DNA from: an uncultured Cohaesibacter sp.
GTDB lineage: Bacteria > Pseudomonadota > Alphaproteobacteria > Rhizobiales > Cohaesibacteraceae
Length of the DNA: 64,000 bases
Direction: 5' to 3'
Assembly (NCBI RefSeq): GCF_963667045.1
Contig: NZ_OY762934.1
Location: forward strand, 2,868,501 to 2,932,500
Below the pieces are notes generated by a model. The model was not told where the DNA came from and searched no databases. It was given only the letters and a program-made list of their open reading frames with translations. Shown here piece after piece: positions 34,371 through 45,051 of the stretch (its first letter is position 1; the number at the start of each line of letters is the position of its first letter). Made by a program: the position numbers and the translations under genes.

Positions 34371-35231
34371 ATGACCGAAACGCCAGATTTTCAATTCGAC
34401 GCCCTGATGCCCGCAGAAATGGCTAAAAAGGCCGAGGATGTCGGTGTCTACAAAGCAACCAAACAGCCGATGACCACCTTTGTGCTGGCCATGACCGCGG
34501 GTGCCTTCATAGGTATCGCCTTCGTCTTCTACACGGTCGTGACCAACGGCAACAGCGACATGGGCTGGGGTGCCAACAAGTTTATCGGTGGTCTTGCCTT
34601 CAGCCTCGGGCTGATGCTGGTCGTCGTCAATGGTGGTGACCTGTTCACCAGCACCGTGTTGACGGTCGTTGCCAAGGCAAGCAAGAAGATTACTTGGGGA
34701 CAGCTCGCCAAAAACTGGAGCGTTGTCTATGTCGGCAACTTTGTCGGCGCCATCGGATTGGTCGCCATCATGCAGATCGCCCAGCACTATGAACAGGGCA
34801 ACGGCTCTCTGGGGCTGAACTACATGCATGTTGCCCAGCACAAGCTGCACCATGGCTTCTTCCAGGCCGTGGCTCTGGGCACCATGTGCAACGTAATGGT
34901 CTGCCTTGGCGTCTGGATGTCCTATGCAGGTCGTTCGGTCACGGACAAGCTGCTGGCCGTGACCCTTCCCGTTGCCATGTTTGTTGCAGCCGGCTTCGAG
35001 CACTGCGTTGCCAACATGTTCCAGATCCCGATGGCCATCATGACCAGGACCTTCGCCGGTCCGGAATTCTGGGAAGCCACCGGCACCACAGCAGCCGATT
35101 TCGCGGACCTGACCTGGAGCAATTTTGTCATCAACAACCTGATCCCCGTCACCATCGGCAACATTATCGGCGGTGGTGTTCTGGTCGGGCTGGTCTATTG
35201 GTTCATCTATCTGCGGCCACAGAAACACTAA
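34371..35231 (+). CDS. focA: formate/nitrite transporter family channel (FocA-like)
   Basis: 286 aa with six membrane segments in the FNT arrangement: MTAGAFIGIAFVF, NGGDLFTSTVL, NWSVVYVGNFVGA, ALGTMCNVMVCLGVWMSYA, FVAAGFEHCVANMF, and NLIPVTIGNIIGGG. The pore histidine is in FEHCVANM. FNT channels conduct formate, nitrite or related small anions; the substrate is not decided here. Single gene with its own terminator at 35270. Confidence 0.93.
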   Translation: MTETPDFQFDALMPAEMAKKAEDVGVYKATKQPMTTFVLAMTAGAFIGIAFVFYTVVTNGNSDMGWGANKFIGGLAFSLGLMLVVVNGGDLFTSTVLTVVAKASKKITWGQLAKNWSVVYVGNFVGAIGLVAIMQIAQHYEQGNGSLGLNYMHVAQHKLHHGFFQAVALGTMCNVMVCLGVWMSYAGRSVTDKLLAVTLPVAMFVAAGFEHCVANMFQIPMAIMTRTFAGPEFWEATGTTAADFADLTWSNFVINNLIPVTIGNIIGGGVLVGLVYWFIYLRPQKH

Positions 35232-35269
35232 AGAACAGGCGCTGACAGCAAGGTGCTATCAAGGATACC

Positions 35270-35308
35270 CGAAAGCCTGATCCCCCGGATCAGGCTTTTT
35301 CTTTTTAT
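35270..35308 (+). terminator. terminator of focA
   Basis: GCCTGATCC / GGATCAGGC followed by TTTTTCTTTTT. Confidence 0.85.
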
Positions 35309-35332
35309 CCCATATGGATCAACATCGGCACC

Positions 35333-35485
35333 ATGCTTACCACCACCCATCTGTCGATGGACGAGGTCGCCAGCCAATGCGGCTATGATTGTGTGCCGTC
35401 CTTCTCGCGTAGTTTCAAGCAAGCGTTCCATGTCGGTCCGGGCAGTTTCCGCCGAACCGGCAACCAGATCATGGATATCGGCTGA
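35333..35485 (+). pseudogene. C-terminal remnant of an AraC-family regulator
   Basis: The 50 codons read MLTTTHLSMDEVASQCGYDC and then PSFSRSFKQAFHVGPGSFR. This is the second helix-turn-helix of AraC/GlxA-type regulators (compare the family pattern LSVDEVAxxxGF...FSRxFKxxFGxSPxxFR). The first HTH and ligand domain are absent, and the focA terminator lies directly upstream. A decayed gene fragment. Confidence 0.75.
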
Positions 35486-35519
35486 CGCCGCAGCCTTCAT
35501 CCCGCCAACCTTCGTGGCC

Positions 35520-36716
35520 TCAGCCTTCGTGGCCAGACAGATCGCAGCCGAGCAACTGGTCATAGACCGCAAGGGTCTGCTGGCCCATCGAGCGGAGAGA
35601 GAAGCAGGCCTCGATCAATCCCCTTGCAAAGGGAGCGACCGTCTTTTTCTGCTCCTCGGGCATGACAAGGGCGCTGGCGATGGCCTGCTGCCATCCTTCA
35701 GCATCATCATGGCGGATCACCTTGGCAATCCATTGGCCCTCCGGCACATCGGGAGGCGCGGCAACCACTTCTGGCTGGGCACCGAGATCGCCGACAAGGG
35801 TCGGCTTGCCCATGGCCAGACTTTCCGCCGCCGAGCGACCGAAGGTTTCCGCGTCCTGACTGGGCACGATCACCATGCTGGCCAGCGCGTAGGCGGCGGG
35901 CATGTCCTTGCAATGGCCCACCCGGCTGACGCAATCGGCCACATCATGCTCGGCGATCAGGCGATCCAGTTCGGCGACATAGCTTTCCCGTCCCTGTTCA
36001 TCGCCGATCAGCAGCAGCTGGAAGGTCGGACCGATGGCCTTTTTCAGGGCACCCATCACCGGAATGATGAAGCTCTGGCCTTTCCAGCGGGTGAGGCGAG
36101 AGGGCAGGATGAGCACCGGGCGATCATCCACACCCCACTGCTGGCGCAGGGCATCAATGCGCTCCGGCGCCACAGTGTTGATGTCGAACTGCTCCATGTC
36201 GACGCCACGATGGATGGTCACGATCCGGTTTTCGGCGTCAGGATTGCGTCCCTTGACCAGACGCGCCGTATAGTGGGAATTGGCAATGACGATATCGCCC
36301 TTGGCCATGACCGAATTATAGAAGGCCTTCAGCCGCCCTTTCTGGCTATAGGCTCCGTGATAGGTGGTCACGAAGGGCACACCGGCCCGATGGGCTGCAA
36401 TCATTGCACTCCAGGCCGGAGCGCGCGAGCGGGCATGGACGAGGTCGACCTCCTGCTCGCGGATCATCCGCTCAATGGCGCGGGCATTGGACAGCAGGAT
36501 TGTCAGTGGATTCTTGCTCCGCCCCTTGAGGGACAGCAGCTTGCCGCCAACCGCTTCCAGCTCGCCCGCCAGCCGGCCCGGTTCTGCCGCCACCAGCGCC
36601 TTGCCGCCAGCTCTGGCGATCGCGGCAGCGATATCCACCGTTCCGCGCTCCACGCCACCGGAATCGAGCCAAGGGATAACCTGAAGAATTGTTGGGGCTT
36701 TCGTCATGCGGTCCAC
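35520..36716 (-). CDS. glycosyltransferase family 4
   Basis: 398 aa (start could be MTKAPT four codons in). GT-B fold: the N-terminal domain has VIPWLDSGGVERGTVDIAAA, and VPFVTTYHGAYS. The C-terminal GT1-type domain has ILPSRLTRWKGQSFIIP and the nucleotide-sugar motif VPSQDAETFGRSAAESLAMGKP, with the E-x7-E pattern. Probably builds lipopolysaccharide or exopolysaccharide; donor and acceptor unknown. Divergent from a hydrolase. Confidence 0.92.
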   Translation of the reverse strand: MDRMTKAPTILQVIPWLDSGGVERGTVDIAAAIARAGGKALVAAEPGRLAGELEAVGGKLLSLKGRSKNPLTILLSNARAIERMIREQEVDLVHARSRAPAWSAMIAAHRAGVPFVTTYHGAYSQKGRLKAFYNSVMAKGDIVIANSHYTARLVKGRNPDAENRIVTIHRGVDMEQFDINTVAPERIDALRQQWGVDDRPVLILPSRLTRWKGQSFIIPVMGALKKAIGPTFQLLLIGDEQGRESYVAELDRLIAEHDVADCVSRVGHCKDMPAAYALASMVIVPSQDAETFGRSAAESLAMGKPTLVGDLGAQPEVVAAPPDVPEGQWIAKVIRHDDAEGWQQAIASALVMPEEQKKTVAPFARGLIEACFSLRSMGQQTLAVYDQLLGCDLSGHEG

Positions 36717-36791
36717 CGCGCTATGTAACTGGCGTTGCCGTCGCCGCGCTTGCCAACGGTGCCGATTGAAATCTTTTCCGGAGACATAGCA

Positions 36792-37598
36792 ATGTCAGCC
36801 CCCCAAAAGCAAACCCTCCTTGTCGGAAACCGCGCGCAAGGGGACACCCATCCCCGCGAAATTGCCTTCAAACAGCGATCCGCGGCCAAAAGCGGGCTGC
36901 CGGGCCTGTTCTGGATGAACGGCTATATGTCCAACATGGAAGGCGATAAGGCGCTGGCGCTGGATGGCTGGGCGGCGGAAAAGGGCTGTGGCTACACCCG
37001 CTTTGACTATTCCGGCCACGGCGTTTCCGGCGGCGCCTTTCGGGACGGCACCATTTCGCGATGGCTTGAGGAAAGCCTTGCGGTGTTTGATGACCAGACC
37101 GCAGGCCCTCAGATCGTCTGTGGCTCGTCGATGGGCGGCTGGCTGGCGCTGTTGCTGACGAGGGCGCATATCGCAAGGGTCGGGCTCCGGAACAGCCGCA
37201 TCAGGGGGCTCGTCCTCATCGCTCCGGCCATCGACATGACCAAGGTGCTGATGTGGGACAGGTTCGATGATGCCGCAAGAGCCGAAATGGCCGCAACGGG
37301 GGTCTATCTGCGGCCGAGCGTCTATGATGACGGCCCTTACGAAATCACCGCTGACCTTATAGAGGATGGTATGACCCATCTTCTGGTCGATGACCTCATC
37401 GAGACCGGCTGTCCGGTGCACATTCTGCAAGGGGTGAAGGATGACTCCGTACCCTGGCAATCATCGGTCGATCTTGTCGCCCGGCTGGCGCAGGATGATG
37501 TCAAGCTGACGCTGGTCAAGGATGGCGACCATCGTCTCTCCCGCCCGGACGATCTTGCTCTGCTGATAAGGGCTGTCGAGACGCTGCTCGCGCATTGA
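36792..37598 (+). CDS. alpha/beta hydrolase
   Basis: 268 aa from the ATG with GGAG eight bases upstream. Nucleophile elbow GSSMGGW (Ser about residue 114), oxyanion region FWMNGYMSNM, acid/His region near the C-terminus (VKDDSVPW, and KDGDHRLS with the catalytic His). Belongs to the serine aminopeptidase/esterase-like group; substrate unknown. Confidence 0.88.
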   Translation: MSAPQKQTLLVGNRAQGDTHPREIAFKQRSAAKSGLPGLFWMNGYMSNMEGDKALALDGWAAEKGCGYTRFDYSGHGVSGGAFRDGTISRWLEESLAVFDDQTAGPQIVCGSSMGGWLALLLTRAHIARVGLRNSRIRGLVLIAPAIDMTKVLMWDRFDDAARAEMAATGVYLRPSVYDDGPYEITADLIEDGMTHLLVDDLIETGCPVHILQGVKDDSVPWQSSVDLVARLAQDDVKLTLVKDGDHRLSRPDDLALLIRAVETLLAH

Positions 37599-37622
37599 CA
37601 CACGGCTCCAGGAGCCCGCATG

Positions 37623-37661
37623 AAAAAGCCCGCAGCGGAGGGAACTTCCTCCCGCTGCGGG
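37623..37661 (-). terminator. terminator of dgdA
   Basis: CCCGCAGCGGGAGG / CCCTCCGCTGCGGGC around AAGTT, then TTTTTC on the minus strand. The plus-strand hydrolase ends just before it and may share it. Confidence 0.8.
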
Positions 37662-37688
37662 GTCAGTATTTGGGGGACGCGTCCGGGT

Positions 37689-39104
<1,416 letters not shown>

Positions 39105-39111
39105 TTATACC

Positions 39112-39960
39112 ATGCAGCCTCTCGACATCGCCTTGCTGAGCAATTTCGTCATTGTTGCCCAGACCGGCTCGATCAGTCTCGCCGCCCAACAGGTCGGGCG
39201 CACCCAATCGGCGCTGAGCATGCAGATGCATCGGCTGGAAGATCAGCTTGGCAAGGCCCTTTTGCACCGCACCGGCGCAGGCGTCCGGCTAACCGCAGCA
39301 GGAGAAAAACTGCTGGTCCATGCCGAGGCGCTGCTGGCCCGACATGACGACATGCTGATGGACATGACCGGCACCGCGCTCCGCGGCTCAATCAGCCTTG
39401 GCTGCACGGAGGACTATGCCAGCGCCTTCCTGCCGCAGCTCTTGGGCAGCTTCTGCGCACGCTATCCGGACATTGATCTGCGGCTGGTCTGTGCCCCTTC
39501 CACCGACCTCAGACCGCAATTACAGCAGCGCATGCTGGACATGGCGCTGGTCTCGCTGCCCTCGGCAGAGGCGGACGGGGTGATCCGCGAGGAACAACTG
39601 GTGTGGGTGGCCAACGAAGCGGCACCGGCGATCCTTTCGGCTCCGATTCTACCGCTCGCCCTGCCAACACCGAGCACCATCGACTATCGCGCCGCCTGCA
39701 CTGTCATGGAGGCGATCAACCGCCGCTACCGGGTTGCTTATGCCAGCAACAGTCTGGCCGGTCTTCTGGCCATTGCCCGCTCGGGACACGCCATCAGCGT
39801 TCTGACCAGAAGTGCCGTGCCGCAGGATCTGCATATCGTCGCGCAGGACCTGCCGCCCCTGCCAGCCATCGGCATCACGCTGGAGCTGGCCGACCAGCGC
39901 AGTTCCGCCGCCGTTACAGCCCTTGCCGGCCATATCCGGACCACCCTGCCCGGTTTGTGA
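39112..39960 (+). CDS. LysR-family regulator, probably of dgdA
   Basis: 282 aa from ATG at 39112; the open frame upstream is not coding. N-terminal winged HTH: LLSNFVIVAQTGSISLAAQQ, then VGRTQSALSMQMHRLEDQLG. The substrate domain starts at about residue 90 (GSISLGCTEDYASAF). Divergent from dgdA, like DgdR in Burkholderia, which represses dgdA until a dialkylglycine is present. A perfect inverted repeat lies between the two genes. Confidence 0.9.
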   Translation: MQPLDIALLSNFVIVAQTGSISLAAQQVGRTQSALSMQMHRLEDQLGKALLHRTGAGVRLTAAGEKLLVHAEALLARHDDMLMDMTGTALRGSISLGCTEDYASAFLPQLLGSFCARYPDIDLRLVCAPSTDLRPQLQQRMLDMALVSLPSAEADGVIREEQLVWVANEAAPAILSAPILPLALPTPSTIDYRAACTVMEAINRRYRVAYASNSLAGLLAIARSGHAISVLTRSAVPQDLHIVAQDLPPLPAIGITLELADQRSSAAVTALAGHIRTTLPGL

Positions 39961-39982
39961 ACTCCGCAAGCACCAAAACACG

Positions 39983-40012
39983 AAAAGCCCGGACAGGGCT
40001 GCTGTCCGGGCG
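39983..40012. terminator. terminator between LysR gene and succinate-semialdehyde dehydrogenase
   Basis: GCCCGGACAG / CTGTCCGGGC with AAAA on one side and GGCTTTTCG on the minus strand. It can serve both converging genes. Confidence 0.75.
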
Positions 40013-40047
40013 TCTTCATCAATTGGCTAGGGTCAGGCCAGGATGGA

Positions 40048-41439
40048 TCAGAATGGTGCGTCGATGTCGACAACGCCAATCAGCTTGTGGTTGACGAACT
40101 CAGTCAAACCGAGGTCAAGCAGTTCGCGTCCATAGCCGGAGCGGCGGATACCGCCGAAGGGCAGATCGGCCTCAACCTTGGTCGGATGGTTGACGAACAC
40201 CATGCCGGTTGAAATCTGGGCTGCGACCTCTGCCCCGTGCTTTTCGTCGGACGAGAAGACCGAACCACCCAGACCGAACGGCGTGTCGTTGGCGATGCGG
40301 ATCGCATCCGCCTCGTCTTTTGCCCGGAAGAGCATGGAGACAGGGCCGAAGAATTCCCAGTAGCGGGCCGGGTTTTCATCGCCAAGATCGCTGAGGATGG
40401 TCGGCTGGACAAACGCCCCCTTGGATGGAACGGCCGGGCCGACTTCCTCGGCCTTTGCGCCTTGTGCTACGGCCTTTTTGATCTGAGCCTTGACGTCATC
40501 GGCCGCCTTCTGGGACGACAGCGGAGCAAGGGTGGTGTTCGGATCGAACGGATCGCCTGCCACCAGCTTGGCAACACCGGCCTTGTATTTCTCAAGGAAC
40601 GCGTCATAGACCTCATCGACGATGATCATGCGCTTGGAGGACACACAGACCTGACCCCCGTTCCAGTGACGACCGAACACGGCCCAGTCGACGGCCTTGT
40701 CGATATCGGCATCCTTGAGCACGACGAAGGCATCGGCGCCACCCAGTTCCATGGTGGACTTCTTGAGCGCCTTGCCAGCCTGAGCGGCGACAATCGAGCC
40801 TGCGGCTTCCGAACCGGTGAGGGCAACGCCATGCACACGCGGATCGTTGATGATCATTTCGATCTGGGAGCGGGTTGCATAGAGGTTGGTGAAGGCTCCT
40901 TCCGGCAGACCGGCTTCCTTCATCAGCTTTTCAAAGGCGGCGGCGCTCTGCGGCACGTTGGAGGCATGCTTGAGGAGCAGCACGTTACCGGCAGACAACT
41001 GCGGAGCCAGAATGCGGGCAATCTGATAGTAAGGGAAGTTCCATGGCTCGATGGCCAGCAGCACGCCGAGCGGTTCATGCACCAGCGTTGCGTCGCCTTC
41101 GGCGGGGTCAAGCACCGGAAGCTTGCGCGGCTGCAGCAGCTTTTCAGCGTTGCGGACATAATATTCCAGGATCTTGGCCGACAGCTCGACCTCGGCTTTC
41201 GCCTCGGCGGTGATCTTGCCCATCTCCAGGGTCAGCAACCTTGCGTGTTCGTCAGCATTGGCGCGCAGCAGGTCGGCAGCCTTCTGCAAGATCTTTGCGC
41301 GTTCGGCAAAGCCGGTCTTGCGCCATGCCAGAAAGGCATTGTGAGCCTTGTCGATGGCTGCGCTGACGTCTGCATCCGTTGCATCCGGGAAGGAAGCAAC
41401 CTGTTCGCCCGTATATGGATTAATCGTTGCATATGCCAT
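40048..41439 (-). CDS. NAD(P)-dependent succinate-semialdehyde dehydrogenase
   Basis: 463 aa, aldehyde dehydrogenase superfamily, SSADH subgroup. EPWNFPYYQ, catalytic Glu in MELGGADAFVVL, catalytic Cys in GGQVCVSSKRM, and C-terminal PFGGIRRSGYGRELLDLG. It oxidises succinate semialdehyde to succinate in GABA and related degradation; related semialdehydes are possible. The start is at MAYATINPYTGE; 21 upstream codons are less likely. No neighbour makes GABA, so the precursor is not given by context. Confidence 0.9.
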   Translation of the reverse strand: MAYATINPYTGEQVASFPDATDADVSAAIDKAHNAFLAWRKTGFAERAKILQKAADLLRANADEHARLLTLEMGKITAEAKAEVELSAKILEYYVRNAEKLLQPRKLPVLDPAEGDATLVHEPLGVLLAIEPWNFPYYQIARILAPQLSAGNVLLLKHASNVPQSAAAFEKLMKEAGLPEGAFTNLYATRSQIEMIINDPRVHGVALTGSEAAGSIVAAQAGKALKKSTMELGGADAFVVLKDADIDKAVDWAVFGRHWNGGQVCVSSKRMIIVDEVYDAFLEKYKAGVAKLVAGDPFDPNTTLAPLSSQKAADDVKAQIKKAVAQGAKAEEVGPAVPSKGAFVQPTILSDLGDENPARYWEFFGPVSMLFRAKDEADAIRIANDTPFGLGGSVFSSDEKHGAEVAAQISTGMVFVNHPTKVEADLPFGGIRRSGYGRELLDLGLTEFVNHKLIGVVDIDAPF

Positions 41440-41884
41440 GATCTTTCCTCTCCTATCTCCTGCCCCTTGCGCTGGCTGGCTGCTGGTTTTCACCCCAGCC
41501 AAGCGTCGGGCTTATTTCATGTTTCTTGTGTTGGTCTTTGACCGGTCGGGAGGCTGGCAGGGGAGTATCTGGAAGGACCGACGCTTCTATGGCACCGTGG
41601 GCTTCCGATCTCTTTCAGCTGTGCAACGATCAAATCCTTTGTCCGTGAACAGGAAGAAGCCGCTTGTTGTTTTTGGAAAAAGCTTCATTCGCTGTGCATG
41701 TTTTGGATATAGGCACCCGAAACGATCGAACCAATTCATGCCAAGTCATCGGACTGATGACAATTTTGCATGGAACATGCGGGTGTAATGCGCGTTCTCG
41801 AAGCTTAAGAGTGAGGCCCCGGTTCGGTCTCGCTGCAGCGGTGCTGACCACAAAGAACTGGCAGGAAGCGACAAAAGGGTAAAG
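41440..41884. other. intergenic stretch upstream of the semialdehyde dehydrogenase
   Basis: No recognisable gene or repeat in about 445 bases. It should contain the promoter for the dehydrogenase. The 3' part ends at the tnaA terminator. Confidence 0.45.
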
Positions 41885-41921
41885 AAAAGGCGCGTCAGCA
41901 AATTGGGCTGACGCGCCTTCG
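41885..41921 (-). terminator. terminator of tnaA
   Basis: AAGGCGCGTCAGC / GCTGACGCGCCTT on the minus strand followed by TTCTTT. Confidence 0.85.
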
Positions 41922-41946
41922 CACAATCTGGTGAGCACAGTCGGAG

Positions 41947-43317
41947 TTAGCTTTCCAGAGGTGCGAAGCTGCAGGTGAAATGCCGCATCAGTTTCGGTTC
42001 CCTGATGATCTTGAACCCTCTCAGCTGATCCTTTTCTGCTGCGAGCATTTCAAAGGCTTCCACCACGTAATCTGCGTGGGATTGGGTGTAGGTGCGGCGC
42101 GGAAAGGCCAGACGCACCAGTTCCATGGCCGCCGGTTTTTCCGATCCGTCGGTCTGGCGACCAAACATCACCGAACCGATTTCGCAGGAACGGATGCCAC
42201 CGATTTCATAGAGCTTGCAAGCCACCGTATGCGCCGGATATTTCAGCGGATCGATGTGCGGTAGCCAGCTTTTAGCATCGACAAACACCGCATGGCCGCC
42301 AGCTGGCTTGACCACCGGAATGCCGAGGGCATCAAGTTTCTCGATGATATATTCGTTGGTGCGAATGCGATATCTGAGATAGTCCTCGTCGATGATCTCA
42401 TGCAGGCCTTGCGCCAGCGCTTCCAGATCGCGCCCGGCCAGCCCGCCATAGGTCGGGAAGCCTTCGGTCTGGATGAGGCGGACACGGGCCTTATCGGCAA
42501 TGTCGTCGTCGTTGAAGGCGATCCAACCGCCGATATTGCCAAAGGCGTCCTTCTTGGCGCTCATGGTCATGCCGTCGGCGACGGAGAAACAGTCGCGCAC
42601 GATATCCTTGATGGAGCGATGCGTCTGACCTTCCTCGCGTTGCTTGATGAACCAGGCATTCTCCGAGAAGCGGCAACCGTCGATGATGAAGGGCTTGCCA
42701 TATTTATGGGCGAGCGCTGCAACGCCGCGGATGTTTTCAAGGCTCACCGGCTGGCCGCCACCGGCATTGTTGGTGATGGTGATCATCACCATGGGCACGG
42801 CGTCGCCCTTCTCCTCCAGAAAGGCTTCCAGCTTGGCCAGATCCATGTTGCCCTTGAACGGGAACAGGGAGGCCGGGTTCTTGCCCTCCTCAATCACCAG
42901 ATCATAAGCTTCGGCGCCCGACGCCTCGATATTGCCACGGGTGGTGTCGAAATGGGTGTTGGAGGGCACATGCTTGCCAGCGCCGCCATAGATGGAAACC
43001 AGAATGGCCTCTGCCGCGCGGCCCTGATGGGTCGGGATGATATGGGTGAAGGGCATCAGCTCCTGCACACTGTCGCGGAAGCGATAGTAGGAGGGGGATC
43101 CGGCGTAGCTCTCGTCACCGCGCATAACGGCAGCCCACTGCTCGGCGCTCATGGCACCAGTGCCCGAGTCGGTCAGTAGGTCGATGATCACGTCTTCGGA
43201 CTTGAGCGCAAAGAGATTGTAATCCGCAGCCTTGAGCTTGGCCTCGCGCTCGGCGCGCGTGGTCATGCGAATGGGTTCTACCGATTTGATGCGGAAAGGT
43301 TCGATAATGGTTTTCAT
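41947..43317 (-). CDS. tnaA: tryptophanase
   Basis: 456 aa from MKTIIEPFRIKSVEPI. Beta-eliminating PLP lyase: LLTDSGTGAMSAEQWAA, IIPTHQGRAAEAIL, the PLP lysine in MTMSAKKDAFGNIGG, and YGGLAGRDLEALA. The substrate loop reads THFDTTRGN, the tryptophanase form, where tyrosine phenol-lyase has a YFTTT-type loop. It splits tryptophan to indole, pyruvate and ammonia. There is no TnaB permease or TnaC leader nearby. Tyrosine phenol-lyase remains a less likely alternative. Confidence 0.85.
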   Translation of the reverse strand: MKTIIEPFRIKSVEPIRMTTRAEREAKLKAADYNLFALKSEDVIIDLLTDSGTGAMSAEQWAAVMRGDESYAGSPSYYRFRDSVQELMPFTHIIPTHQGRAAEAILVSIYGGAGKHVPSNTHFDTTRGNIEASGAEAYDLVIEEGKNPASLFPFKGNMDLAKLEAFLEEKGDAVPMVMITITNNAGGGQPVSLENIRGVAALAHKYGKPFIIDGCRFSENAWFIKQREEGQTHRSIKDIVRDCFSVADGMTMSAKKDAFGNIGGWIAFNDDDIADKARVRLIQTEGFPTYGGLAGRDLEALAQGLHEIIDEDYLRYRIRTNEYIIEKLDALGIPVVKPAGGHAVFVDAKSWLPHIDPLKYPAHTVACKLYEIGGIRSCEIGSVMFGRQTDGSEKPAAMELVRLAFPRRTYTQSHADYVVEAFEMLAAEKDQLRGFKIIREPKLMRHFTCSFAPLES

Positions 43318-43578
43318 CACTGTATCTCCGGTCTGATCAGCCCGGAGTTGTGACCATGAAACCATGTTCGATGTGAACGTCCGGGCTGTGCGCCGCGGTT
43401 GCCCTCCTCGATGCCGGTTGAAATGACAGGGTGTCAAATTCCGACAGGATGACCGCGCTCAACGCCGAAAGGTTTACGGGTGGAAGTGTGGCAAATCATC
43501 CCCGACGGGTCAAGCCATCAGAATTGCGCTTTTCACCGCCATTTTGTAGCGACAACCGTTTCTGATCCGATTCGACCA

Positions 43579-43938
43579 TCACAAAAAGCCAAGTTCTGTA
43601 CGTAGCTTGCGGGTGAGTCGACTGGCAATAATCGCGTGGGCGGCGTCGAGATGCTGCCTGATATCGTCGTCATCCATGGCATCAGGGGCTTGAAGCTGGA
43701 CCCATTTGGCGCGGGCAAGATGGGGGGCGGGAATGATGCCCGGTTCCTCGCGCAGAATTTCATAGGCCATGTCGGAGCATTTGAAGCTGATCCGGACAAA
43801 GCCCTCTCTCTGGGCTTCTGGGCTGCAGAGCGCAAAGATCTTGCCGCCGATCTTCCAGACCGAACAGCCACCCCACTGCACCACATTGGTGGCGTGGCGA
43901 AGGGTGGTGCAATGGGCATCAAATTCATCTCGTCTCAT
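43579..43938 (-). CDS. MmcQ/YjbR-family protein
   Basis: 119 aa. RHATNVVQWGGCSVWKIGGKIFAL, then VRISFKCSDMAYEILREEPGIIPAPHLARAKWV are the CyaY-like YjbR fold signatures. DNA binding has been proposed for the family, but its function is unsettled. An upstream TTG would add three residues. Confidence 0.85.
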   Translation of the reverse strand: MRRDEFDAHCTTLRHATNVVQWGGCSVWKIGGKIFALCSPEAQREGFVRISFKCSDMAYEILREEPGIIPAPHLARAKWVQLQAPDAMDDDDIRQHLDAAHAIIASRLTRKLRTELGFL

Positions 43939-44042
43939 GGCTTCCAATCGCTATGCAGTTCAGGCCCTGGCTCCCCGTTGCCCGATGGGGCAACGGGGAG
44001 TTGTCCAATAGCATGGAAACATTCGCACGGACAGGCTGGCAC

Positions 44043-44936
44043 TCATGGCCTATATACGTCGAACTTCCCAACACCTTCAACAATAACACCCTTCTTCTGC
44101 ATCGTCTTGGTCAGATTTTCGATCGTCATGTTGCGCGCAATACCAGACTCCGGTTCCAGCGCCTGAATCTTTTTGAAGAAAGCTTTCTGGTCGGCTTTCT
44201 TGGCAGTAAGAACCGCAGTTGCGAAGTTCTTGATGGCTTCACGCAACTTTTTGTCGCTCACATTCCGGAAACCACAATTGAGCAATTTGGCCGGAGTCAG
44301 ATCGACGCCGGTACGCTCGACGTCTGTCTTTCCCTTCGCTTGTTTCTCCTTGAGTTCCCGTTCTTTGTTTTCGCTGTACTTGACATCGAGTTCATGGCTT
44401 TCGCGCAACTTTTTCTCGAATATAGCTGCCTCGTCTGTGCGCCCAAGGGCCTGCGCGATCATGTATTTTTCCAACGTGGGGGCATCCCAATACTCGTCCA
44501 GGTCCAGTTTCTTGGCAACTTTCTTAGGGTCTCCCAGATTGGCTTTTGCCTTGGCTATGGCAATCGGTTCATGCCATTGCCGGAATATGTCTCGCTGGTA
44601 GAAGGCAGGCACGATCTTGCTGTCAAATCGATTGATGATGTCCTTGCGCATCAAGGCAACGATCTTGCTCCACTTGTCGAGATCATTGCTGGATGTTCCA
44701 CGCATCATCTGGGAGGCTGCCTGACGAATCTGATCGGCCACTTTTACGGGTTTTTCTGCGCTAGGCGATAGATATTTGACAAAGACTTCGCTCGGAATCG
44801 GTGGGTTCATCAGGAACTCCAGCTCATTGGCAAGCACAGGGCTGCTGCCTATATCCTGCAGGATCAGGCGTCTGAGCTCGGGCACCTTCAACAAATCGAG
44901 AATGCTGTCGGGATATGTGATGCGATCTTTCTTCAT
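44043..44936 (-). CDS. hypothetical protein with a possible RGS-like domain
   Basis: 297 aa, cytoplasmic (no signal or membrane segment). Residues about 12-130 show the order of an RGS domain: a helix ILDLLKVPELRRLILQDIG, NELEFLMNPPIPSEVFVKYLS, PVKVADQIRQAA, then MRKDIINRFDSKIVPAFYQRD with IFRQWH. This resembles the RGS pattern of a helical bundle ending in (F/P)RFxxSDxY-type residues. Residues 180-220 are highly charged and may be a coiled coil. No GTPase gene is adjacent. No close family is known to me; the RGS call is inference. Confidence 0.6.
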   Translation of the reverse strand: MKKDRITYPDSILDLLKVPELRRLILQDIGSSPVLANELEFLMNPPIPSEVFVKYLSPSAEKPVKVADQIRQAASQMMRGTSSNDLDKWSKIVALMRKDIINRFDSKIVPAFYQRDIFRQWHEPIAIAKAKANLGDPKKVAKKLDLDEYWDAPTLEKYMIAQALGRTDEAAIFEKKLRESHELDVKYSENKERELKEKQAKGKTDVERTGVDLTPAKLLNCGFRNVSDKKLREAIKNFATAVLTAKKADQKAFFKKIQALEPESGIARNMTIENLTKTMQKKGVIVEGVGKFDVYRP

Positions 44937-45051
44937 AAAATCAAACCTCGTCTAAAAACCGTCGTTTGATCTTAAGTGCTGAAAATAGGCAGAAAGGTTC
45001 AGGCCCACATTCACGCTTAGCGCACAACGCCGATCCGTGGGCGCAAGCTCG

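Noticed and set aside
41630..41938. 102-codon minus-strand frame after the tnaA stop
   Set aside because: Overlaps the tnaA terminator and has no recognisable domain.
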